NCBI GenBank assembly: GCA_024305745.1
Contig: JAHRBS010000005.1
Coordinates: 744,001 to 808,000, forward strand
Direction of reading: 5' to 3'
DNA: 64,000 bases
From: Polyporus tsugae
Taxonomy: Eukaryota; Basidiomycota; Agaricomycetes; Polyporales; Polyporaceae
Of the stretch, positions 24,238-36,400 are shown in pieces. The translations under genes were made by a program, and so were the position numbers. Each line of letters opens with the position of its first letter. Position 1 is the first letter of the stretch. The notes beneath the pieces were generated by a model. It was not told the origin of the DNA and did no database searches. It was given only the letters and a program-made list of their open reading frames with translations.

Positions 24238-26145
24238 ATGTGGCTCCTCAGTACCGACCGCGCGGAATTGCACTACTTCGCGTCCCCGGAGGAAGTGCCC
24301 GGAGGCTACGCGATTCTCTCCCATGTCTGGGACAAGGAGGAGCAGACGTTCAAGGACCTCCAGCGGCTCCGCGAGGAGTGTGCGTCCTCGCGCAACAACA
24401 CCATCTCCCCCACCGTCAGCTTCTTCCGGCGCAAGCGCACCCCAGTGACCTCGGCGCGGAACCCCAACCCGCGCGACTTCGCGTCTGCGAAGATACGCGA
24501 GAGCTGCCTCCTTGCTGAGCGTCACGGCTACAAGTGGATCTGGAACGACACCTGCTGCATCGACAAGACGAGCTCGTCCGAGCTCTCTGAAGCCATCAAC
24601 TCGATGTACCGGTACTATTCTCTCGCGGAGGTCTGCTACGCGTACCTACGCGATGTACCGAACAGGGAGAGCGGGGCCTGGGAGCCGGCCTTCCACGAGA
24701 GTCGGTGGCACAAGCGTGGGTGGACGCTGCAGGAGCTCATCGCGCCCGACTTCCTCCTCTTCCTCTCTACCGACTGGAAGGTGCTCGGCACGAAGACCGA
24801 CCTCGCGGACGAGCTCGAGGTGATCACCATCGTGCCCGCCGCGGTGCTGCGGAAGGAGGTGGAGCTGAGCAGCATCAGCGTCGCGCAGCGCATGTCGTGG
24901 GCGGCGGGGCGCGAGACGACGCGTGTCGAGGACGAGGCGTACTGCCTCATGGGTATCTTCTCGATCAACATTTCGACGCTGTACGGCGAGGGGCGGCAGG
25001 CGTTCTACCGCCTGCAGGAGGAGATCATGAAGCAGTTGGTTGACACCTCGCTTGTCGCATGGGGATACTCGACGGCGAGCTTGAACGTCAGCGGGGGCGA
25101 CTCTGCGCTCGACCACGAGGATGCGAACTACTACGTTCTCGCTGATTCGCCGCATGCGTTCCACCCCTCGAGCGCCGTGTCGTTCTCTCCTCCGCGCTCT
25201 GCTCTTGTTTCACACAAGAGAAACGTGAGTACCTTGCTTCGTTTTGTGCGTTCTGATTACTCACGCGTGGCTTCTACGTAGTCGATTGGCTCAGACCCCC
25301 TTCGCGCGGTGAAGGCGAAGGGACCTTCATCTCCCCCAGGCGCCATCCCGACCTTCTCCATCACGCCATTCGGCATCAACGCTCACGTCCAGACCTTCAA
25401 GGTCAACCCCCGCACGCTCATCGCCGTCCTCCTCTGTTCCGTCAGAGAGGGCAGGAGGCAGTGTCCCCTTGGCTTGGTCCTGACCCTGTGCGCGGACTCC
25501 CCAGACCCATCGCGACCGCTCTACCACACTGGCTGCAGAGACAAGACGTCCATCCATATCCTCCGCCTGGTCCGTCTCCCGCAAAACCTCGACGAGCTCC
25601 GCATCCGGGACAAACCCGTCGCCCTCAAGTGGCGCAACATCTACATTACCCACCGCCCCCCACCGCGCACGCCGAGCAACCCGCGCATCCTCCTGCGGAG
25701 CAGCCTCTCAGGGCCGTTCCGCATCCCCAAGCAGGCCTTCCAGGCGCTCCACCGCGCCAAGTGGACGCTCGAGTCCGTCTCCAAGATGCCCCCCATATGG
25801 ACCGGGTCGACGCCCATGTCGTTCACGTTCCGCGACGTGTACGGCGGATACCTCGTCCTCGCTTTCGGGCGCTGCACCGCGAGTTCGCGGGAGGACGGCG
25901 CCGAGGAGCTCGGGCCGCACTGGGCGACGGTGAAGCCGTACGGGGACGCGCCGCCCGCGGGGCTGCTCGCGAGCGGGCACGGGCACGACTGTGCGGAGGA
26001 CCACATCTGCGAGTGGCGGGACCGGCGGAAGACGTTCGATGCGTCGTACTTCTCGTTCCGGCACCTGCTGACGCTCGCGTTCTCGCCGTGCCCGATCAAC
26101 CCCGCTGACACGCTGGTCGTGGACATGCACTACCACGAGCGGTGA
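24238..26145 (+). CDS. HET-domain protein, copy C
   Basis: Exons 24238-25224 and 25282-26145, about 616 residues, no lesion. The start is MWLLSTDRAELHYFASPEEV and the core is GGYAILSHVWDKEEQTFKDL. An insertion of about 20 residues (SFFRRKRTPVTSARN) then appears, shared only with copy D, before NPRDFASAKI. The rest is canonical: NDTCCIDKTSSSELSEAINS, RGWTLQELIAPDFLLFLS, EDEAYCLMGIFSINISTLYG, FYRLQEEIMKQL. Exon 2 shows TFSITPFGI, DPSRPLYHTG, KWRNIYITHRPPP, GPHWATVKPY, HDCAEDHICEW, and SPCPINPADTLVV at the C-terminus. The gene is strongly GC-rich, which leaves long antisense open frames that are not genes. Confidence 0.92.
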
Positions 26146-26752
26146 GTACGTAGTTGAGTCCGAGCGAGTCTCGCCGAGGCTCCTTCAACGCGTGACGCTG
26201 TTACATACTGTACCTTTGGTTTTAATCTTGCTTCACGTTCTGCCTAATGACTTACTAATTGTACGACATACCTTACGTTGTTTCACAAGATGTTGTGGTA
26301 TACCCATTAATGTTCCCTGCCATACTACATTTTCGTGGCCAAGTGCCTCCGCAATGTAATAAAGTGGTGTTCCGTGCCTTGGTTGCGCCCCTTCGCTATG
26401 GAAGGCCCTAATACGACATGAAATTGGTAGGTATGTTCTCTGACATAAGTACCTTCTGACCTTGGTATCTAGAGCGAGGCTGTCAAGGTCTATTTAACAT
26501 TGATTTACAACTGGTACGAAGTTGAGGAATCGAATTCAGTGCAGACTCCGGACGTCGGGCCGCTTGGGCGCTTCTATGTCTTTTGCCTGCGGTGACCGGT
26601 TTCCTCATCCTATCTCCCTTGCAAACACATCCCACCATGCTGTACGTCCCTTAGTGCTATCATCGACCAGGTGCTCCTCCAAATAACCTCGGTCGACTTC
26701 ATCGAACACTCCAAGGAGATCAACAGGCATTCAAGTTTGGGGAAGCCTGAGG

Positions 26753-26800
26753 CCCGGTGAAAAGTCGCTAGGGCAGAATCTGCCGAGGTATGGCAAATTC
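26753..26800 (+). repeat. Left terminal inverted repeat
   Basis: This 48-bp stretch pairs with 27775-27822 read in reverse complement (39/48 matches). Weaker similarity continues inwards around the shared CGCCATAT. Confidence 0.7.
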
Positions 26801-27048
26801 TTAAGGAGCGACAATCGCCATATATCGCCTCAAATTTTACCGTATAGCATATTTTTCGTCTGGCACTTTCTTCCAAAATCTGCGATTTCGGGCAATATAT
26901 GGCGGAATCTGTGGTCTCTATATTTAGGATGTATCCTGCTCAGGATCGCGCGAATAGTAGCCCAGGGAATGCAGATGCGATTAATGGCTTCCAATACAAT
27001 ATAATACAGTGGTAATAGTAGTACTAGCTACGCAATACCGTGACGCTA

Positions 27049-27066
27049 CCGCGGCCGCGGCCGCGG
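27049..27066. repeat. 18-bp perfect palindrome, CCGCGG repeated three times
   Basis: Three joined copies of CCGCGG (overlapping NotI-type GCGGCCGC sites) in the left third of the inverted-repeat element. It is the most GC-rich spot in an otherwise AT-rich 500-base neighbourhood. Confidence 0.8.
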
Positions 27067-27774
27067 TCTAGCCCAGCTCATGGTCGTCGCGAACGTCGGC
27101 CTGCCTCCGAATTCCACCGTTGACCCGAGCCCGGCTCGATGTGCTGACGTCAAAACCCTCTCAACACGCATATATGCACCAACGAAGAGAGAACTCACTG
27201 TATGCGCCACCCGAACATTCACCGCGAGCTGCGTGTCCCAAGAAGCTCATCAGAGCACCGCGAGAACCCGAGTCTATCACTACCCACCTTGTATCGTGCC
27301 GTCGGCCCTGGGGGATATCGGGTAACTGCATATACCCAGCGGGAGCGGAAGAGATGGAGGGAAGTCCGGGACCAAGGTGATGGGAGGGAACAAGAGGCAA
27401 CGAGAGGGAATCGCGACGAGAAGCCGTCTTTATATGGCCGGTCGGGGAAAAGTTCGATCGCGACAGGAAAGGCGGGATGGTGGTCCGGGCACGGGCTTTG
27501 CAACGGCGGGGGGGCTGCAAAACGAAACAAGACGCAGAAGCTAGTCTCAAGCAAGCACGCACGCCGCATGCATGCATTCTTGAGACTTGCAACAAGTCAG
27601 ATTGAAGTCAAGCATCCGCGTTCTTGCGCTGGAACGAGACAGCGAAGCAAAGAGGCTGAAGCAGGATCGAACTCGGTCAAGACACGTCCAAATTGGGCGG
27701 GTAGCGCCCGCCGGTGAAATTGGCCTGGGCCCTGACCTAGGCCTGAACCTGCCATATCTCATATGGCGTTTGCC

Positions 27775-27822
27775 GATTTTGCCATTTCTCGCCGAAACCT
27801 GCCCTAGGGACTTTTCACCGGG
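27775..27822 (-). repeat. Right terminal inverted repeat
   Basis: Mate of 26753-26800. Subterminally, the region 27712-27760 contains a further CCGGTGAAA-like motif and several GGCCT/AGGCC words. Confidence 0.7.
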
Positions 27823-28257
27823 CCTGAGGAACTTTGCGGCTAATGTGAGTTCGGCGGCCCTCCTCGATATTCCACTGTCCCGGCACTGTCCATAACCTCT
27901 ACCCTTTACTTATGCTAGTATTCGCATCTCCGACGCTTCTTTGTCAGTCTGTCCTGCCTATGGCTTATGCGAAGCCTTGGTAGTGCCTACTATCCGTTGT
28001 TGCCCACAAGTCCGCCCCGCACACCATCCAGTTCACGAAGGCAACTTAGACTTTGGGTTTATGCAGTTGGTTTGTGAGCTTTCCCATATGAGGTCTCTCT
28101 GTCGTCTCATCAATCCTGCAGTGGCTGGCGTGCAGCGTGTCACTTCTTTCTTTGTGTCGTCCAGAAGGGCTGAACCTCGGCTACGTCCTGAGGTACGTTC
28201 ACCGTGGACCCCTGCGAGGCTCTAATTAAAGATAGTCCACGTATAGAATCTCCCTCT

Positions 28258-30234
28258 ATGTGGTTGCTCAGTACGGACCGGGCTGAACTACATTATTTTC
28301 GCTCGCCGGACAGTGTCCTAGGAGGTTACGCTATTCTGTCACATGTCTGGGGAGCCCAGGAAATGTCGTTCCAAGAGATTCAAAAACTGCGCGAGTTGTG
28401 CTCTGCCGGCAACTTCAAGCGTACCCTCCGTTTCTTCAAGGACGGGATGCCGCGGAGCACCAACCCCCGCGACCACGCCTCTCCGAAGATCCGCCAGTCC
28501 TGCGCCATCGCCGAACGCCACGGGTACAAATGGATCTGGAACGACACCTGCTGCATCGACAAGTCAAGCAGTTCCGACCTCTCAGAGGCCATCAACTCCA
28601 TGTACCAGTACTATTCGCTCGCCGAGGTGTGCTACGCGTTCCTCGAAGACGTACCGGGCGACGGGATGTCTATCGGGGACTACTTCGCTTTCCGGAACAG
28701 CCGATGGCATAAGAGGGGCTGGACGCTACAAGAGCTCATTGCCCCCTCCTTCCTCATCTTTCTCTCGCGGGATTGGGAGGTGTTGGGGACGAAGACGGAT
28801 CTGTCAGACGTCCTCCAAACGGCAACAGGCATCCCTGCTTCCGTCTTACGGAAGGAGACCGACCTCGCGAGTATCAGTGTCATCGAGCGCATGACATGGG
28901 CTTCCCGGCGCGAGACGACGCGAGTGGAGGACGAGGCGTACTGCCTGATGGGCATCTTCTCCATCAACATGACTACCCTGTACGGCGAGGGACGACAGGC
29001 GTTCTATAGACTGCAGGAGAAGATCATGAAGCGCTCGGTGGACACGTCGCTGTTTCTCTGGGGCAAACGCGACCTCCTCGCGTGGCATTTCGACTTTGGG
29101 CTGGGCTTACACGACGAGCCTGAAGTTGATGATTACGACGAGCTCTATCACAGCGACGCGAGTTCCTATCTTCTGGCCAGTTCTCCCCGGGACTTCGTTG
29201 GTGCGACTACCTATGTCTACGCACCTCCTAAACCTGCAATGAGGGCTCTCAATCCCGCGGTACGTCTCCCGCATTCGTTCTCCCTATCCACACTCATCGC
29301 ATTCTAGCAGGGAGAAACTCCTCTATCTGATACCCAAATTCCGAAGCCCGTTATGGTCCCAGAATTCACTATCACACCATACGGTGTGCGCGCACTCCTC
29401 CCAATCATCGAGACATCCTTGTTCCTCGTCGCGATACCATTCTGGTTACAGTCCACCGTACTCGCACCTGTCGGGCTCATCCTGGTGCCATGCACGAGCA
29501 CTGCCCATCCTTCGCGGACCCTCTATCACACCGGATGGTACAACGGTTGGGCGATCCAGCGCGTGATCCTCTTCGAGGGCACAACCGACAACCTCCTCGT
29601 CGAGCCGGGGCGGCCCGTCACCCCCGAATGGCGCGAAATCTACATCGCGCATCGGCCGCCCCCGGATATCGTGGTCTCCATCCCGCTGCACACTCTCACG
29701 GGCAGCAGCTTCTCCTCTCCTTTTCGGTTCACGAAGCAAGGGATGAGCTCGCTGTTCGAGCACGAGGGGCGACGGTCCGGGTGGGAGCTCGAGTCCGTCG
29801 ACAACCTCTTGCAGCACCGCAGGGGCCAGCCGTCCCGGCCGGTCGTTCTGACTTTTAAGCAGCGCCAGTATGCGCTCGACGTCACCGACCGCATCGTCGT
29901 GCTCCTGGGCCTGTGTACCGGCTCGGATGGCGCGCATTCAACCCCTGGGTCGTCGATATCGGACCGGAGTCAGTTCGGTCAACACTGGGCGAGCGTCCGT
30001 TTCTACCATGTCGGGGAGCGACCGCCGCTCGAGCCTCTGGAGCATGTGTGTCCCGCGGACCACATCTGCGTGTGGGACCGGCGCACGAGGACGTTTGAGG
30101 ACACTCAAGCTTTGCTGGACCGCCACTCCCTCGCCCTCTCGTTCTCGCCCTGCCCGATCAATCCGAGGCAGACCCTCGTCGTTAGCATGTTGTACAGTGG
30201 AGAGTGGAAGGGCTTGAGGGGGGATAGGTTCTAG
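28258..30234 (+). CDS. HET-domain protein, copy D
   Basis: Exons 28258-29259 and 29311-30234, about 641 residues, intact. Start MWLLSTDRAELHYFRSPDSV; core GGYAILSHVWGAQEMSFQEI; an extra segment (NFKRTLRFFKDGMPRST) at the same site as in copy C; then NDTCCIDKSSSSDLSEAINS, RGWTLQELIAPSFLIFLS, EDEAYCLMGIFSINMTTLYG. The exon 1 tail contains an acidic stretch (DEPEVDDYDELYHSD). Exon 2: EFTITPYGV, EWREIYIAHRPPP, GQHWASVRFY, HVCPADHICVW, SPCPINPRQTLVV. Its HET core and shared insertion make copy C the closest relative. It starts about 430 bases downstream of the inverted-repeat element. Confidence 0.92.
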
Positions 30235-31062
30235 CACGTTGACTTGTAAGGTGTGAGCGCTTCTGCTCCTTTTCCAATGTTCGACTTGTTTTAACCATCG
30301 CTCCAGTCTCCGGGTTACTTGGTTTCGTCGCAAGGCTAGCCCGCGCCGACCTGCTGTCCAGACTGCGCCGAGGTGCACCATCCCACTGACCCCATGTTCT
30401 GCACTAACGGATTGCAGCCGATCGCTAGGCCGCTCTCGATCTGTACCATGCTGAACTTTGCGCTTAGGCGACCATGCGGTTGAAACTCGACATCGCCCGC
30501 CTCAGCGCCACTGGCCGGCGGCCAGGACGGTGTCGAATCTCCCGTGCAAACCGCGCTCCCTCCGGACCATCCGCTCCATTACTACTGGCCATCTGTCCTT
30601 CGAACTCGCGTACCGGTACGCGAAGACGCCACATTTTTCTCCGCAGAGCCCGTCAGTTCGTGGACGGACTTTGTGCAATCCAGGTCCTCGACGCGCGCGC
30701 CACGATCAATGTGTTCGCGAAGGTCATGCAGGACCAGGAGCAGCCTGAGGTGCGGCCGCTCAACGTCAACGGGAAGCTCAAACGCTGGTGCGATGCCCCC
30801 CGGCCGGCAGGATACAGGGCCTCTGCGACTTGGGTCGCCGAAGAACGGCTCATTGCTACCACCTGACCAAGTTCATCCCATCTCAAACACTCCGTAGGAA
30901 CCGTGTTGGTGGATGGTCGGTGCGTGCCTTCCTCACTGTTAAAGTTCAATTACTGACAACTACATGCGGCCGACACCTCTCGACGTTTCCGGACCGTTTA
31001 CGTGCACTACGATGCCACCATGATGTTTGCAGCGAGGTCGTCTTCTGATGAGCGTCTCAGCA
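30235..31062. other. Intergenic, HET-D to HET-E, with an unassigned open frame
   Basis: A 130-codon frame at 30474-30866 (plus) contains a plausible-looking segment (IQVLDARATINVFAKVMQDQ), but it has no known motif and overlapping frames are equally open. It could be a decayed gene piece. Left unannotated as a gene. Confidence 0.3.
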
Positions 31063-31069
31063 TATAAAT
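31063..31069 (+). promoter_or_regulatory. Probable TATA box of HET-E
   Basis: TATAAAT within CAGCATATAAATTGCC, about 230 bases upstream of the ATG at 31296. It lies just before the leader repeat. Confidence 0.4.
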
Positions 31070-31085
31070 TGCCTCTCCGCACGTG

Positions 31086-31231
31086 TCGCCTTCCCCAACT
31101 CTCCCCTTCGCTCCTCCGCAGTGCTACTGTCTACCCCAAGTTACCCGTACATCGCGCATCGCCTTCCCACACTCTCCCCTTCGTGCTCGCACAGTGCTAC
31201 TGTCCACGCCGGATTACTCGTACATCTGTGC
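31086..31231 (+). repeat. Direct tandem repeat, two 73-bp units, in the HET-E leader
   Basis: Unit 1 is 31086-31158 and unit 2 is 31159-31231. Both start TCGCCTTCCC and share CTCTCCCCTTCG, CAGTGCTACTGTC and TACTCGTACATC-like segments with scattered changes. The repeat is pyrimidine-rich and lies between the TATA-like box and the ATG, so it is probably transcribed. Confidence 0.75.
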
Positions 31232-31295
31232 GTTGAACCCTTCTCAGAAGTCGCTTGGGCTCACTTTTCAAAGCGTCCGTTGCAGACCCTCTACG

Positions 31296-33400
31296 ATGTG
31301 GTTGCTGAGTACTGACCGCGCCGAGCTCCACCACTTCCACTCCCCCGAAGACGTCACCGGCGGCTACGCCATCCTTTCCCACACCTGGGACAAGGACGAG
31401 CAGACGTTCCAGGAGACACAGGCCCTTCGTGAGGAGGGCGAGAAGACTGGCAAAAATCCTCGCGATCTCGCGTCCGAGAAGGTCCGCCAATGCTGCATCC
31501 TCGCGGAACGTCACGGGTACCGGTGGATATGGGACGACACGTGCTGCATCGACAAGACGAGCAGCACCGAACTCTCGGAGGCGATCAACTCCATGTTCCT
31601 CTGGTACTCCCTCGCGGAGGTGTGTTTCGCATATCTGGGGGACGTCGAGAGCGACTGCGAATTGGATGCACGGGGATCAGCATTCAGGACGGCACGGTGG
31701 CACTCGCGTGGATGGACGCTACAGGAGCTCATTGCACCCTTTCTCCTCATCTTCGTGTCGCGAGACTGGAAGACCATAGGAACCAAGCGAGAGCTTGCGG
31801 CGCTCCTCGCGGAGATCACTGGTGTGCGGCGGCAGGTGCTAACGCGCGAGACACACTACTCGGTCGTCGGTATCGCCGAGCGGATGGTGTGGGCGTCGAA
31901 GCGGAGCACGACACGGGTGGAGGACGAGGCGTACTGTCTGATGGGTCTCTTCAACATCAACATGCCTACGATCTACGGGGAGGGACGACAGGCGTTCCAG
32001 CGCCTCCAACAGGAGATCATGAAGCAGTCGTTCGACACAAGCTTGTTTGCCTGGGGTAGTTGGGTGGCCTCGGATGGGGCTACCGCGACGGGGCTACAAA
32101 AGATTTACGATATCATGAACGTCACTGGGCTCAACTCTCACCTTTACCTCCTCGCCCAGTCGCTGAAGGATTTCAGCCAGCCATATAGTGGGCGGACTGT
32201 GCGTTATACGCCATCTGTCACACGCCCACTTCAGCCATACCTTGACTGGCAATGGAAGGCGAACACTGTACGTAGTGATTTTCGAAGGTTGTAGAGGAGC
32301 TAACGGAATATACATAGGATGGACTGGAATCAGAAGACAGTGTTCGGAGAGAACGTGGCCCATTTGCTCGAAGAGAGCTACCGTCCTTTTCCGTCACACA
32401 CTACGGGGTCAAGTGTCGCTTCCCGATCATCGAGTCGGACGAGTTCGCCATTGCCGTTCTCCTGTGCGACACCGGTCGCGAACACATCGGGCTCCTCCTC
32501 CGCGCGTCCAATGACCCTGTCCAGGATCCCTCCCGAAAGAAGTACCATGTCGGGTATGCCTACCAGTCCCATGACGGCCACTCCTTCGGGCGCCTCATTT
32601 CCCTCGGCAACGACTTCTACAACTTGAATCTGCGCCTGAACGGGAAATTGAAGACGGTCACGGCCGAGTGGCGCGACATCTTCATCGTGGATAGTCCGCC
32701 GCCGATCAAGAAGGACGTCGCGCCGAGCCTCTGCTTCCCGCTTCACTCCATTGAACCCGCCCCGCCTTTCCGCATTCCGCACTGGCTCATCGGCAGGTTG
32801 AACCAAATGGGGCTGGAGCTGCTGGTGCTGCACATGCAGAGCCGGCCCATCGACGGGAAGCCGCTGGTCGTAGTGGGGGTATTCGTGGACTACATGGCGA
32901 AAGAAAGCGTCGTCATCGTCCTCGGTACGTGCATGCAATCGAGTGGCACCCCGATGCACTGGGCGAAGGTGTTGCTGGTTGCGATAGGCAATGAGGTAGA
33001 GGGGGAGGAATTGCATGACTGTCAGGAGCACCACGTCAAGGCCTGGCCGGGCTGCACGAAGGACTTCGGAGACGCCGGGCGGACGGTCCGACTATCGTTT
33101 TCGCGCTGCAGGCAAACGCCCGAGCACACGTTGGTCGTCCACGTCGAGCTCGAGGGGCGTGTGTACGACGCTATGAAGAAGCGGAAGAACGTCACGTTTC
33201 CGTCGCGCGAGGCTCTTGGACCCGGGACGAATGCCGTCAGACCCGACACTTTGTCCCCTCCCACCGGTCAACCAACGAATGCCAAGATTCTTGCACTGGC
33301 CTCCGAGTTGGTCGGTAGCATCTTCGAGAGACTGGGTAGGGTATCGGACTACCTCCCTGGAGTATGGGCGTGGATCGCCGCTTGGACAAGACGTACGTAG
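31296..33400 (+). CDS. HET-domain protein, copy E (second subfamily)
   Basis: Exons 31296-32267 and 32318-33400, about 684 residues. Start MWLLSTDRAELHHFHSPEDV, core GGYAILSHTWDKDEQTF, then DDTCCIDKTSSTELSEAINS, RGWTLQELIAPFLLIFVS, EDEAYCLMGLFNINMPTIYG, FQRLQQEIMKQSFDTSLFAW. Exon 2 begins DGLESEDSVRRERGP and has the subfamily marks VKCRFPIIESDEF, DPSRKKYHVGY, EWRDIFIVDSPPPIKKD, HWAKVLLV, HDCQEHHVKAW and SFSRCRQTPEHTLVVHVEL. The C-terminus is about 60 residues longer than in copies A-D and ends with an aromatic stretch (VSDYLPGVWAWIAAWTRRT), perhaps membrane-associating (inference). The closest relatives are copy G and relics F1 and F2. Confidence 0.92.
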
Positions 33401-36400
33401 AAGCAGTATTTAAAGCCTAGTACTCCGACTCGCCCCTCCCCGCGCTTCGTGATCTTGACTCTGGCCCGGATACGACCTTTCGTACTTGTCCGCGATACGG
33501 CTATGCACAGTACTGTACTTATGACATTGTATATGGGACGTTTGCCGATAAATAACGACTTCAGGTTCTGAAAGCAGCATTTTCGGAGACTGATGGGTGT
33601 TCAGTTGCTCTGCTCCCCACTCGGACAGCGTACCCATGGGCCTATCCACAAACCTCCACCTCGCTGGCCGGAATGTATGTATTTGAATATGAGAAAACCG
33701 CTTGCTATCTAGAGCGTGCGTCTTCCTGGAGGGCTCTAACGCAGAGATTCGAACCGGCTGGCAGTGGCTCCTCACGCTAGGCGATCGCGACGACTTTATT
33801 GCATCCGAGAGGGGGAAAGGTCTGTTCGTCTCAGTATGATTCATTTGAGAAGACTAGACATACACTACATACCTGGTTTCCGTTGCTTGTCAGGACGGGG
33901 CTGGCGACGGCATCCGACTCGCTAATGACCCCGTCTGAGTGAGTGCGACCATTGAAATATGGGAATCCGTGGAATCCCGACGCCGACAGCGATTGGACTT
34001 TTCTCCGGAGCGGTCAGTCGTCGGCTCCTGGATAAGCGGCGTCAGAATATGCACGCACTCAACGCTAGCAAAACCGTATGAGAACGGGAGAGGGGGAGTA
34101 CGCACCTTGAATGCGGAAGACGGTGTCCTGTTGGTGTGCGCATCGTGCAATAGCCGTAGTTTCCTCTGGGAATCTGACGGGCATGTAGTCGTATATGGGA
34201 TTTCAGGCAACCTGCGCCCCGACACCGATGCAAGTCGAGGGCGTAGTGGAGCCCCGTTGTTCCGGTAGCCCAAGAAAGGTGCCGGAGGGATACACGAGAA
34301 GCTGCTGATCGACGAGGGTGTTCTGGATCAGGGTCTTCACGGTGCTGAGGGTTCACAGGGTATGGACATCGGCCTATGATGCACAGCTCGAGATGGGGGT
34401 ACGAACCTGAGCGAGTACATGTTGCGCTATGGAGGCTGACCAACATCGCAAGAGCGACGCAGACCTCAGTGAGCGCTCGAAACAAATGTCCATCCTCCCA
34501 GACTCAACGTCGCCCTCGTGCACTGCCCACTCTCCTTCAGCCACAGGGGGTCAGAATTTACGCCAATCCCGGAGGTGGGGCCATGGGGAAGATCCCCACT
34601 GTTGCCCACCAACCTTGACAGCGCCGAGATCACAGGAGAACGCAGGAGATGATGGTCGACCTCGGGCAGATGGCCTGTTCGGCAGTCAGCAAGATGTCGA
34701 AGGGCGAACCCGAACAAACGCACAGATGAACCATGCCGTGCAGATACCTCCTCTCAGTCCTATACTGCGAGTAAATCTACTAGCCACTTGCCGCCGCGAG
34801 AACGGACGGGGGACTCTATCCGGTGCTTTGTGGCAGAGGGGGCGTGGGGTGTCTGATTTCGCTGGGACATTGCTCGCGTCAGTAAGCCGTCCGGGTAGCA
34901 GCACTGACAGAGTAAGAGGAATGGACCGAATTCGACTGACAACGCATGATTCGAAGGTAAGTAGAGGTGGCTTCAAACGCCTACATCTGGGGCCTTGATA
35001 AAGCTCTGGGTAGCTCTGGAGTTCCTCCACGACAAGAGATCAAGCCAAGTTACAATACATGGTCTCAGAGTCGGACTCGGAGCCTCGGAGGTGGTGGTGG
35101 CAGGCGTCGAGTACAGTCCCTCCTAATCCGCAAGCGGGGCGCGTTTCAAGGAATCTTCATTTCAACTCCAAAAAGTTCAGCTAGGACCCCGGATGTACCT
35201 ACCACCCACCCTCCACCCCGTTTTGGACGTTCGACAAGGTCACTCAGCGGTTAACAGGTGATCGGCTGGCGCCAGGTTCGAATCCCACTCGTGCAGTTTA
35301 TTGGTCCAGCCCATCCCAATGCAAAGTCCTGTTTTGTTCATGTTTTATTGATGACTACATATTGCAATGTGTATTGGCGACTAGCAAGAGTTGCATGCCA
35401 GAGCCAGGACTTAAGCCTCGCCCTGCCTCCCAAGTACTGCCATAAGAGTCCCTGTCAGCCTGAGGGTGGGCGAAAGCCTGCAATGAAGTCACCTGGTGCG
35501 CGCACCCACTGGCATTGTGCTCTCGCTCATATTGACTGGCTAGCTGGATGCGTGTGGACGCAACGGAGCACTCGAAGTATCGCAGTACAGAACACGCCAC
35601 ACCACAAGCTCACAAGAAAGCTGAAGCTGGGACGATGTGCACCCGCCCTTAATACATAGATTCAGGCAGTGCACACATCACTAGTATGCTCGTATGGCTT
35701 TGCTTGGCTTCGCACTAATGGGAGGGGGTCAGCGACACGTCTTGGGGCACCCGAACTGCAGGACCAACTTGGGACAGCCTCCGACTTCCTGTGCGTAGCA
35801 AATTCACGGGATAAATTGAGGAAAGGTCTTCTTCCCAACATGTGAAGCCCTCCCATAGGCGTTCACACCTGGTCAGAAGGCAACAGAAACCCGCAGCCAT
35901 CGTCCCCGAGGTAGGTTGGGAAAGGTGAGGTTGGCACGGCAAATGCCGTCGGATGTCAGATTAGGAAGGCCGAGGGTGGTCGGCGATATGTTTCGACTCC
36001 CATCCTCTCAGCAATGCGTAGCATGCCGTCAAATGCCGATATTCGTACCCAGGGAGGCATTACAGATTGATTGAAAGTGGTTAATCCATGTACATGGATG
36101 CATAACAAAACATTTAACAAAAAGTTCACATCAGGACCCCGAACCGCTGGAGAGGGTGGGACTGTGGGGGTAGTCTAAAACGCGCGTCTAGCTTTTGCTC
36201 CCCGCTTGCTAATCCGGTACGGCCGTCGACTGGGAAGATTTCCCACGTGGCCCTGACTGGGGAAGGGGAGGCGCCGCCTCCCATGTCTCAGTTCCTCTCA
36301 GTTCGAATCCACCGTAAAGCACTCACCTACATATCTTCGAGTCCTGCTTTGTGACCAGCTGCCTCTTGTGTTGCTTGGGCATCATTTTGTCCGTCGTTAT

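Larger units (their letters stand above)
26753..27822. mobile_element. Non-autonomous DNA transposon candidate (terminal inverted repeats, 1,070 bp)
   Basis: The two ends are inverted copies of each other: both begin CCCGGTGAAAAGTC when read inwards, and 39 of the first 48 bases agree by my count. Outside the ends lies a direct repeat CCTGAGG (26746-26752 and 27823-27829), which could be a 7-bp target-site duplication. The inner part holds short open frames but no transposase motif, so if mobile it would need a transposase from elsewhere. The outer bases CAGGCCCGG (right end, reading inwards) recall hAT-type ends, which would predict 8-bp duplications; the superfamily is left open. Confidence 0.65.

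Noticed and set aside
33735..33790. Second tRNA-like word on the minus strand (GGTTCGAATCTC)
   Set aside because: No cloverleaf can be folded around it.
34429..34998. Open frame of 189 codons in the 33.4-37.4 kb gap
   Set aside because: It has no motif, frames on the other strand are equally open, and no joinable exons lie nearby.
35238..35305. tRNA-like sequence (GGTTCGAATCC followed by ACTCGTGC)
   Set aside because: The T-arm-like word is present, but no matching 5' acceptor strand, D arm or anticodon stem could be placed.
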